Source: Owenia fusiformis (taxonomy: Eukaryota; Annelida; Polychaeta; Sabellida; Oweniidae). Taken from it: 64,000 bases of DNA. The stretch is taken from positions 24,809,936 to 24,873,935 of the forward strand of contig CAIIXF020000006.1 in assembly GCA_903813345.2 (NCBI GenBank), written 5' to 3'. Under the pieces are notes generated by a model. That model had not been told where the DNA came from and searched no databases. It saw only the letters and a list, made by a program, of their open reading frames with translations. How positions within the stretch are numbered: position 1 is the first letter of the stretch; every line of letters starts with the position of its first letter. Of the stretch, positions 53,001 through 59,792 are shown one piece after another. The position numbers were made by a program, and so were the translations under genes.

Positions 53001-56000
53001 AAGCTGCCACCCTGTCTGATGATTATGCTCTTACTCATAAGGGTAGTTTTATCAAAGGTAATTCTAACTTTAGAGGTTATCAAGGTAACAAACCTTCATA
53101 TGACTCTAAATCAAATCAGTCCTCATCATCAAATGCATCAAACAAAGCAAAAGACCAGTCTAATTCATCACAGAATTCTAGCTCAAAATCAGATCAATCA
53201 AATTCTTCAGGTCCAAAATCAAACGTCACCTGTAATTATTGTAAAAAGCCTGGTCATCTTATTTCTGAATGCTATAGGATTAAGAATAGAAGAGAGATGT
53301 CTGGTTCTGCTCATTCAAATGGTTGTGCTACTGTTCCCATTTCAAGAAAGCCCATTGTTTGGGATTCATATACTCATACTGAGAAATCTACTCATAGTGA
53401 TATTATGGAGGATTATAAGCCTTTCATGTCGGAAGGATCTGTGTCACTGTCAAGTGATGATACCAATTCAAAGCCAGTTAAGATTCTTAGAGACACGGGT
53501 GCATCTCAGACCTTGTTGTTAGAAGGTGTCCTTCCTTTATCTGAGGAGTCATTCACAGGTACCCATATTTTGATGCAAGGCATTGAATTAGGTTTTACTA
53601 AAGTTCCCCTCCATCGTATTCATATCACATCAGAGTTAGTCAAAGGGCCAGTTATTGTTGGTGTTAGGCCACAACTTCCTGTTGAAGGAGTCGCATTGCT
53701 TTTAGGCAATGATTTAGCTGGGGGTAAGGTATCATTAGACCCCATTGTTTCTGATCAGCCTTGTTCCATTGAGGATTCTGTCCAAGAGGACTCTGATATA
53801 TATCCTGCTTGTGCTGTTACTAGGGCTATGGCTAAAAAGTTAGCTAATAGCGGGGATTCGTCTGTGGGAGATGACTTTGATAGTGGGTTTTTAAGCTCCT
53901 TGTTTGATGATGAATGTCACTCACCACTTGTTGAAGATGATCCTTATCCTATTTTAAAGGCAAATTCTTCATTGAAACAGCCTTCTGTTCGAGCCAAGCA
54001 GTCATCTATTGAGGCAAATTCTTCATTGAAAAAGCCTATTGCCAGAGGTGATTCACCTTCTGAGCAGGATCACTATTTTAATGCGGTTTCGCCCGCTCTT
54101 GCTAGTCCTGATGAAGTTTCATCTTCTTCTGCTAGTGTTCATGAGGTTTCATCCCCTCCTTGTTCTGAGGTTTCATCCTCTTCTAGTTCTGAGGTTTCAT
54201 CCTCTATGTCTGATAGTGATTCTTTGAAAAATGATCCTCATTCTAAACACATGTTAATTTATGAACAAGAGCATGATCCATCACTCATTGATCTTCATAA
54301 AAGATGTCTTACTATTGATGAAGCTGACAAGGTCCCTGTTTGTTTCTACAAAAAGGATGGCATATTAATGCGAAAGTGGAGACCTCCTGAAGCTTCCCCT
54401 GAAGACGATTGGGCAATTGTACATCAGATTGTTGTTCCCAAATCATATCATAAGGAAATCTTGAGTCTAGCTCATGATTCGCCTATGGCAGGTCATTTAG
54501 GAGTAACTAAGACATACCATAAAATACTCAATCATTTCTATTGGCCCAAATTAAAACAAGATGTCCAAGAGTATTGTAGGTCTTGTCATACATGTCAAAT
54601 GGTAGGGAAACCTAACCAGAAAATTCCAACTGCTCCTTTACACCCTATACCTGCATTCGATGAACCATTTAGTAAGGTTCTTATTGACTGTGTTGGTCCA
54701 TTACCAAAAACAAAATCTGGTAATCAATATTTACTCACTATTCTTTGTATGGCCACACGGTTTCCAGAAGCGATTCCACTTAGAAATATCAAAGCCAAAA
54801 ACATAGTGAAATCACTCATCAAATTTTTCACCTTAGTTGGACTGCCAAAAGATCTCCAGTCTGATCAGGGCTCAAATTTCATGTCAGGCTTATTCCAACA
54901 AGTCATGGATACCTTGGGTATCAAACAGTGTAAGTCAAGTGCCTATCACCCAGAGTCTCAAGGAGCTCTAGAGCGTTACCATCAGACGCTTAAGACCATG
55001 ATCAGAGCTTTCTGTTTTGAATATGAGAAAGACTGGGATGAGGGCATACCCTTGCTTCTGTTTGCTACCAGAGAGGCTAAGCAAGAATCATTAGGGTTCA
55101 GTCCATTTGAGCTAGTATTTGGTCATTCTGTGCGTGGTCCACTTAAATTGCTCAAAGAAAAGTGGCTGTCAGAAACTGAAAAGTTTAATCTGCTGAACTA
55201 TGTCACTGGGTTTAAAGAGCGCCTATCAAAGGCTTGTGAAATAGCCAAAGAAAATTTGCTAAATAGCCAAGATAAAATGAAAACTTGGTATGACAGAAAA
55301 GTCAAAGAAAGATCTTTCCAGCCAGGTGACAAAGTTCTTATATTGCTGCCACTTCAGACAAATCCATTACAGGCAAAATTCTATGGTCCTTATGTAGTGG
55401 ATTCCAAGGTCAATGACCTCAATTATATTGTCAAAACTCCAGATAGGCGCAAAGAAACACAACTGTGTCACATCAATATGATGAAAATGTACTTTGAGCC
55501 AGACAAAGAGCCTGGCTCAGTTAAACCTGTAGTCACTTTGGCACCTGCCCTAGTAAAAGAAACTGATCTACAAGATTCAGATGATACCAATTGTACTAAT
55601 TTAGACTATGAAGATATCAAAGGTTTGTCTAGGTTAAAGAACTCTGAAGTATTATCAAATCTAGATCATAAATTGCATCATGTGACAAATGATCAAAAAC
55701 AGCAAGTCACAGAATTAATTCATGAGTTCACTGATATCTTCTCTGATGTACCGACTAAGACATCTATAGCTTATCATGATGTTGAAGTCCAAGATGTAAC
55801 CCCTATTAAGCAACATGCTTATAGAGTTAATCCATCAAAATCTGAAGATTTGAGAGCTGAGGTCAATTATATGTTAGAAAATGACATAATTGAAAAGAGC
55901 AATAGCCCATGGAGTTCACCTGCTTTCATTGTTCCAAAATCAAACGGTGGACGTAGGCTAGTGGTTAACTATATCAAGGTGAATCGAGTAACAAAGACCG

Positions 56001-59000
56001 ATTCTTATCCAATACCACGAATTGATGACTGCATTGACAAAATTGGAACTGCTAAATATGTTAGTAAATTTGATCTCCTCAAAGGATTCCTAGGGGTTCC
56101 ATTAACTGAAAGAGCAAAACAGGTATCTGCCTTTGTTACTCCTGATGGTTTGTACCAATTTAAAGTTATGCCATTTGGTATGAAAAATGCACCTGCTACA
56201 TTTCAAAGAATGATGAACGGCTTATTAGCAGATCTCAAAAACACTGGTGTATACATCGATGATGTAATCGTCTATTCTGACACTTTTGATGAACACATGT
56301 GTTTGCTGCGTATGTTGTTTGAAAGAATCTCTCTGGCCAATTTAACCATCAATTTGGCTAAGAGTGAATTTTGTAAAGCCACAGTTGAATATCTGGGCCA
56401 TGTGGTAGGTCAAGGACAGGTCAAACCAGTGAGTGCCAAAGTGGAATCAATTACACAACTCCCAGCTCCTACTAACAAGAAAGAATTAATGAGAAGTCTT
56501 GGAATGGCTGGCTTTTATAGGAAGTTTTGTCCAAATTTCTCTTCAATTGCTCTTCCATTGACCAATTTACTTGGGAAAAACATCAAATATGTGTGGTCTG
56601 AGCAATGTCATACAGCCTTTGATAAAATCAAGGCCATACTTAGTGAAGAACCAGTGCTTGTTGCACCTGATTTTAGCAAGCCATTCAAAATTCAAGTAGA
56701 TGCTTCTGATGTAGGAATGGGGGCTGTCCTATTACAAGAAAGGGATGGTATTGATCATCCAGTGTGTTATTATTCGAAGAAATTTGATAAGCATCAGAAA
56801 AACTACTCCACCATAGAAAAGGAATGTCTAGCATTACTTCTGTCATTACAACATTTTGAAGTATATGTTAGTGCACCAGTCCATGCAGTTACTGTATTTA
56901 CTGATCACAATCCACTGACATTCCTTCATAGAATGAAGAACAAGAATCGTAGATTGTTGAGGTGGAGTCTGTTATTGTCAGAGTACAATCTTGACATAAG
57001 ACACATCATAGGCAAGGATAATTTAATTGCTGACACTCTTTCAAGAGTGTAATACCTCTATTTTTAAGAGGCTATTTGGCTTATACTGTATATACTTGAG
57101 GCTTTATGTTGATATAATAAAAAAGATTGTACTTCGAATGTGATTTGATAATATTATTGTAATATGTTTTTGGGTTTACTCAATCTGTAACAATATAAAT
57201 ATTATTGTATTTGACTATTGTAAACAAATGTTATGTAAGTCTCAACCTCATCATTAAAAATTGTAACCCTCGCTACACCAGATATTATTGTAAAAGTTTT
57301 TCATTGTATTCAAAACTTTTCTTTTAAGGAGGGAGGTGTTACAGTATTATATTCTATTATATTCACATTAAGTTTAGTTTATCAATATGCATATACTGTA
57401 ACTGATCTTCATTAGAGATCTTAGGTCAAGTCAAGGTCACAATGACATTATATCTTGTAAACATAACTGAACTGAATGACTCATTAACTCTTGGCCTTCC
57501 AGAAAGTACTGGAACTGTAATCATTTAATCAAGATTGAATCATGTGACTTAAGATGTCCAATCAGTGTTATTTTCTAGAAATCGTAACTTCTTGAAACAT
57601 TTGGACTATGCCTTTGCACTATATAATGAGAGAGCTGATTTAGACTGTCAGCAGAATTTCAAAGTTTATCAAAAGGACATCTTCTTAGCACATACTGTGG
57701 GAACATTTATAACACTACAAACATACAACCTGAGGACTTTATATGGACATATATTACAACACACACTATATACGGATTATCATATACATTCGTGGATTAT
57801 CATAAACATTTGTGGATTATCATCAAACATTTGCGGATTATCATCAAACATTATTGGATACGAACATTATAGGATTACAACAAACATTATTGGATTATTA
57901 CAAACATTGGAGAACTATTATCGATTATTGAAACATTTCGTGATCCGGAACATTCTCAAGTATCGTCAACGACATTTATCGACATCAAGAATAAGCCGTA
58001 TCATTGATTGGACATCACATAAGTATTAAACCTCCTTTATATTATTGTTATATTATTTAGTTTTCAAAATATAAATATATTGTTATCATATTTTAATTGC
58101 TGTTTTTACTTTCTGTTATTTTCGAACGTAACAGAACCGCAATCAGAACCGAACCGAACTGTGAAATACAATCACCGAACCGAACCGTGAAATTTCAAAC
58201 CGTGTGACCCCTAGTTTTTGGACACATGTTTTTGTTTGCCTTTTTGTTAATTTAAACACAGGTCCTTTGAAAGATCGTTGATTAAGTATGGACTTTGTGG
58301 TAATGCCCAATTGAAGGTCAACTATAAAAATGTGTTATCTTCCGAGAAAAAGTTAAGCTGTAATACATTATTTTATTTAACATTCACAAAGGCTCCAACT
58401 TACTTCCATCAGATCTTTAATGTAAGGAGTCCACCTGGACATTTGGTATGTTTGTTCACTGATGCGTTCCCTCCTGTTAAATGCCTGGTATGGTTGTTGG
58501 CCTCTGCGTCTACCACCCTGAAACACAATAAGGTTAGTATCAGTAGTATGTTATTTGAAACAGAGAATTCAATCCTGCCACGACTTGGGCCTGATGTAAA
58601 AAAGTGACATAAAAGAAAAACGTCAATTCTTGTATGTGAGAATAAAAAATCAATATTTAGTATTTCATGTTCATGCTCTCATGTTAAAGCATCTTAACAA
58701 CATATTGCTGTCTAATTTGAATTTCTATTTTCTCAATATTCCTGACTATCAGAACTGGCAGATAATATAGTGGTTTTGTACAGAATCGGTAAGTCAACAA
58801 ATACAGTGGGGACAAAATTCAAACATTTTACAGCATCATTAAAATGTACAATTCAACTGCATCATCACTATATGGGTCCATCTAAGGGAAGCATTCAAAT
58901 ACCATGGTGGTGACATAAACACTGAACAAACCACATTTATAGATAGTAAGATAAACAGAGAGTTAATGTTAAGACAAACTTACATCAGAAATGATTGGTA

Positions 59001-59093
59001 CTCCCAAGTTTTGTAAGTTGGTTAAAATACACTTCTCTTCTGGGGGAATCTGGGCATGCTGCACTAACTTTGCAAGGTTCTCTTCAGATATAC
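38012..59093 (-). CDS. STXBP1: Syntaxin-binding protein 1 / unc-18-like (Munc18), last five exons
   Basis: Munc18/UNC-18 SM proteins bind syntaxin and template SNARE assembly for vesicle fusion at the plasma membrane. Exons on the minus strand, all in phase: 59093-58984 ([20 protein letters not shown]), 58517-58404 ([20 protein letters not shown]), 49985-49897 ([17 protein letters not shown]), 41964-41810 ([35 protein letters not shown]) and 38085-38012 ([14 protein letters not shown], stop TGA 38014-38012). They encode about 180 C-terminal residues of a family usually near 600: the end of domain 3 and the second half of domain 2. The preceding exon was not found before 64000. Sequence fits the neuronal STXBP1/Rop/unc-18 branch better than STXBP3, but the exact paralogue is unproven. 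The introns are 8-8.5 kb on either side of the 89-bp exon and are loaded with repeats. Confidence 0.9.
38095..39770. repeat. Tandem repeat of TGAAACATGAGAGGATAA type, split by an insertion
   Basis: Blocks 38095-38240 and 39566-39770 consist of imperfect units of about 36 bp, containing CCAATGAAACATG(A/T)GAGGATAA and TGGTAAATGAAACATATAAGG. The element at 38241-39565 separates them. They begin directly upstream of the last STXBP1 exon in its final intron. Confidence 0.75.
38241..39565. mobile_element. 1.3-kb element with TACGACGTCAGATACTGTAC inverted ends
   Basis: The terminal inverted repeats extend about 28 bp (start TACGACGTCAGATACTGTAC, continuing to CGGC) with one difference. The element interrupts a minisatellite. 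The exact target duplication is not resolved; an AT-rich 2-3 bp duplication is possible. It holds one short exon-like frame, 39224-39313 (29 basic residues, then TAG; GTAGGG overlaps the end), but no transposase. Superfamily unknown. Confidence 0.7.
39920..40935. repeat. Three tandem copies of an about 345-bp unit
   Basis: Each unit includes AACGGATATAA, TTATTTCATA(C/A)AACTACTCTT, AGGACACCT, GCGAGACAAAAATGGC, GAACCAGGAGTCAT and AATCCTATCGACA, starting near 39955, 40300 and 40645. The array is followed at 40920-41105 by GGACGGAC words like those at the ends of the repeats at 28379 and 36240. Non-coding, in the final STXBP1 intron. Confidence 0.7.
41130..41420. repeat. Diverged copy of the 29230-29480 sequence
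   Basis: Shares in order ACCAACCTACC.CTGAGCAAAG, ACAGAATTGTGT.TAACTGATA, TTGTTCCA.....CTCATGTT and a TTAAATATTT.AATGATG block with the left part of the 29194-30938 element. It is a truncated family member in the last STXBP1 intron. Confidence 0.55.
43146..43855. mobile_element. 710-bp MITE with about 40-bp inverted repeats
   Basis: Left end AAAGGAGAAGCCCCGATAAGG and its continuation GAGCTTTTTAGAAGGACA are repeated inverted at 43815-43855 with a few differences. No reading frame. Target duplication unresolved. It lies between STXBP1 exons. Confidence 0.65.
44012..44123. repeat. 28-bp repeat, four identical copies
   Basis: Four head-to-tail copies of AAGCTCATTGATACTACCAA plus ATATAGGT with no differences seen. 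Identity suggests recent expansion. The rest of 41965-45864 outside the listed repeats shows nothing recognisable. Confidence 0.9.
45865..49896. repeat. 39-bp minisatellite (about 73 units) starting at an STXBP1 splice donor
   Basis: Unit on the + strand near GCTATATTCTAGGTATTAAA plus ACATTGATGAGTTACCTGG, with variants mainly at ATGAG/ATGTG/ATATG and TGG/CGG/AGG. The array occupies 45865-46111 and 47292-49896, split by a 1.18-kb transposon. Its right edge is the 5' splice site of the 89-bp STXBP1 exon (49985-49897), so the intron begins inside the first unit. As 39 is divisible by three, the + strand stays open for up to 586 codons ([13 protein letters not shown] repeated). This is a repeat artefact, broken by GGTATTTAAAC variants. 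Confidence 0.95.
46112..47291. mobile_element. Non-autonomous hAT-like element inside the minisatellite
   Basis: Ends CAGGGTTCGTACACC and (inverted) CAGGGTTCGTACACACC. TCTAG at 46107-46111 and 47292-47296 is a 5-bp target duplication; removing the element with one TCTAG restores a normal 39-bp unit. Subterminal AATTTCCCTGACATTTCC words recur at both ends (5 or more copies), typical of transposase-binding repeats in hAT elements. No transposase frame in 1180 bp. Confidence 0.8.
51137..51933 (+). repeat. 5' LTR
   Basis: Starts TGTTAC and ends GTAACA, a perfect terminal inverted repeat with canonical TG...CA. It contains four or five diverged copies of GGATTATCATCAAACATTTG around 51575-51670. 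A 154-codon frame (51365-51829) inside is duplicated in the other LTR and has no family marks, so I do not call it a gene. Confidence 0.95.
51939..51956 (+). other. Primer-binding site, tRNA-Pro type
   Basis: TGGGGGCTCGTCCGGGAT, 18 nt, starting 5 nt after the 5' LTR. It is complementary to the 3' end of animal tRNA-Pro and is the same 18-mer used by murine leukaemia virus-type gammaretroviruses. Confidence 0.85.
52046..57052 (+). CDS. Gag-Pol polyprotein of the Gmr1-like element (Gag-PR-IN-RT-RH)
   Basis: One frame of 1668 codons. Order: a coiled coil rich in Glu/Arg/Lys (about 75-150); a capsid with a SCAN-like C-terminal segment (about 240-335); a Ser/Asn-rich linker and CCHC zinc knuckle [14 protein letters not shown] (about 396-409). 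Then an aspartic protease with DTGAS (about 483). Integrase follows, with an HHCC finger (from about His810), a D-D-E triad in IDCVGP (Asp881), SDQGSNF and [11 protein letters not shown], and a C-terminal YGPY (GPY/F module). Reverse transcriptase comes next ([17 protein letters not shown] at about 1403), then RNase H ([28 protein letters not shown]). Gag and Pol share one frame, so no frameshift is used; how Gag is made in excess is unclear. ATG 52046 is the first in-frame ATG after the primer site. Confidence 0.95.
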   Translation: MSFEVETFLEAPSLEEFDSLKKTELLALAKHVGLAVKTSYRKGAIKNILVPYLVAEEILPEEALKLIVEPVQHVEPVDPIRLKELEIREKELENERREKELQNEKELREKELEMQNEREKRENERQMREQEIQREIELKRLEIEAQSKTDEHATMHQHFENRFDASKFLKFVPKFQEKNVDKYFTHFEKVAQSLDWPKSAWPVMLQSVFIGKASEIFASLSAEACSDYDLVKNAILKAYELVPEAYRQKFRNAHKQSDQTHVEFAREQEQLFDRWLVSKDVSEEFKKLRELMLIEQFKNCVQYHIRTYLDEHKVETLSQAATLSDDYALTHKGSFIKGNSNFRGYQGNKPSYDSKSNQSSSSNASNKAKDQSNSSQNSSSKSDQSNSSGPKSNVTCNYCKKPGHLISECYRIKNRREMSGSAHSNGCATVPISRKPIVWDSYTHTEKSTHSDIMEDYKPFMSEGSVSLSSDDTNSKPVKILRDTGASQTLLLEGVLPLSEESFTGTHILMQGIELGFTKVPLHRIHITSELVKGPVIVGVRPQLPVEGVALLLGNDLAGGKVSLDPIVSDQPCSIEDSVQEDSDIYPACAVTRAMAKKLANSGDSSVGDDFDSGFLSSLFDDECHSPLVEDDPYPILKANSSLKQPSVRAKQSSIEANSSLKKPIARGDSPSEQDHYFNAVSPALASPDEVSSSSASVHEVSSPPCSEVSSSSSSEVSSSMSDSDSLKNDPHSKHMLIYEQEHDPSLIDLHKRCLTIDEADKVPVCFYKKDGILMRKWRPPEASPEDDWAIVHQIVVPKSYHKEILSLAHDSPMAGHLGVTKTYHKILNHFYWPKLKQDVQEYCRSCHTCQMVGKPNQKIPTAPLHPIPAFDEPFSKVLIDCVGPLPKTKSGNQYLLTILCMATRFPEAIPLRNIKAKNIVKSLIKFFTLVGLPKDLQSDQGSNFMSGLFQQVMDTLGIKQCKSSAYHPESQGALERYHQTLKTMIRAFCFEYEKDWDEGIPLLLFATREAKQESLGFSPFELVFGHSVRGPLKLLKEKWLSETEKFNLLNYVTGFKERLSKACEIAKENLLNSQDKMKTWYDRKVKERSFQPGDKVLILLPLQTNPLQAKFYGPYVVDSKVNDLNYIVKTPDRRKETQLCHINMMKMYFEPDKEPGSVKPVVTLAPALVKETDLQDSDDTNCTNLDYEDIKGLSRLKNSEVLSNLDHKLHHVTNDQKQQVTELIHEFTDIFSDVPTKTSIAYHDVEVQDVTPIKQHAYRVNPSKSEDLRAEVNYMLENDIIEKSNSPWSSPAFIVPKSNGGRRLVVNYIKVNRVTKTDSYPIPRIDDCIDKIGTAKYVSKFDLLKGFLGVPLTERAKQVSAFVTPDGLYQFKVMPFGMKNAPATFQRMMNGLLADLKNTGVYIDDVIVYSDTFDEHMCLLRMLFERISLANLTINLAKSEFCKATVEYLGHVVGQGQVKPVSAKVESITQLPAPTNKKELMRSLGMAGFYRKFCPNFSSIALPLTNLLGKNIKYVWSEQCHTAFDKIKAILSEEPVLVAPDFSKPFKIQVDASDVGMGAVLLQERDGIDHPVCYYSKKFDKHQKNYSTIEKECLALLLSLQHFEVYVSAPVHAVTVFTDHNPLTFLHRMKNKNRRLLRWSLLLSEYNLDIRHIIGKDNLIADTLSRV
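57326..57336 (+). other. Polypurine tract
   Basis: AAGGAGGGAGG directly abuts the 3' LTR and fits the plus-strand primer of LTR retrotransposons. The stretch 57053-57325 between the stop codon and this tract is untranslated and shows nothing else. Confidence 0.85.
57337..58133 (+). repeat. 3' LTR
   Basis: Same 797-bp sequence as 51137-51933 at a constant offset of 6200 bp; no difference was seen by eye, and the 154-codon internal frame is identical. Confidence 0.95.
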
Positions 59094-59250
59094 CTAAATG
59101 TATAATAAAAAAATACTGTAGTGGATGTATAATAAATCTGACTTAACAATATACCATATTTGAGGAAGGGGATATTTCAATGTCTGATTCAATAAATTCA
59201 CACGTAATTCAAATAATGTAATCAAAAGTGGTCTTCTTTCATTTCCCATT

Positions 59251-59792
59251 CTGATCACCATCCTATCTTTGCCCTTACATCACACTATCAAAATGTTTGT
59301 GAAAACAAACAAATCACTTTTAGGAAATATTCATTGAGTGCAATTAATAATTTTAGTGATTCACTGAAAGATATAGATTGGACGGGTATAATTAATGAAA
59401 AGGTTGATATAAATGTGGCTTATAATTTGTTTGCAGACAAAATTAGTAGAAAATATGATGAATATTTCCCTGTAAAAGTCAAAAATACAAAAATTTACAA
59501 GAACTCAATTAAGCCTTGGCTCTCACATGGTATACTAACATCTGTGAAACAGAAAAATAAACTTTATCGAAATACTTTGAAACACCCAACGAAACAGAAT
59601 CTAGCTGAATACAAAACTTTTCGAAACAAACTCCATAAATTAATCCGCAAAGCAGAAAGGAAATATTTTTGTGATAGATTTACTGAAACAAGCAATAATA
59701 TCAAGAGTACTTGGTCTGTTATAAATGACTTCACCGCAAAAAATGTGATTCAGTTTTTCCAGATAAATTTTATGATGGAGATGATATTTTGA
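59251..59792 (+). pseudogene. LINE ORF2 part 1: end of endonuclease and linker, frameshifted
   Basis: The frame from SDHHPIFAL (about 59251) runs to a stop at 59790-59792. The reading of the next frame already makes sense from about 59745 (VFPDKFYDGDD, TDRKDIANHF). A one-base change, most likely in the A-run at 59740, therefore broke one continuous ORF2. The linker is Lys/Tyr-rich with WLSHGIL and RKAERKYF, common before CR1-like reverse transcriptases. Confidence 0.75.

Larger units (their letters stand above)
51137..58133 (+). mobile_element. Gmr1-like Ty3/Gypsy LTR retrotransposon, full length
   Basis: 6997 bp with two 797-bp LTRs that look identical, a primer-binding site, one gag-pol frame and a polypurine tract. 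The target duplication is GAAC (51133-51136 and 58134-58137), or five bases if the final A is shared. The pol order is protease, integrase, reverse transcriptase, RNase H, although the proteins are of Gypsy type; this inverted order defines Gmr1-like elements. It is inserted in a hAT-like element and runs antisense to STXBP1. Identical LTRs and an unbroken frame suggest a young, possibly active copy. Confidence 0.95.
50353..58213. mobile_element. hAT-like non-autonomous element, split by the LTR retrotransposon
   Basis: Ends TAGGGGTCACACGGTT and its perfect inverse (16/16). Flanks GTTTTTGG at 50345-50352 and 58214-58221 form an exact 8-bp target duplication, as expected for hAT. Without the nested insertion the element is about 860 bp (50353-51136 plus 58138-58213). 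Both subterminal parts are rich in ACCGCGG/GAACCG words. No transposase. It lies in the STXBP1 intron between exons 58404 and 49985. The sequence left of it (49986-50344) shows nothing recognised. Confidence 0.9.

Noticed and set aside
53019-53522. 167-codon frame within the retroelement
   Set aside because: Alternate-frame shadow of Gag/protease coding sequence; no independent motif.
58278-58607. 109-codon + strand frame with an acceptor-like start
   Set aside because: It overlaps the 58404-58517 STXBP1 exon on the other strand, which has clear family similarity; the + frame has none.
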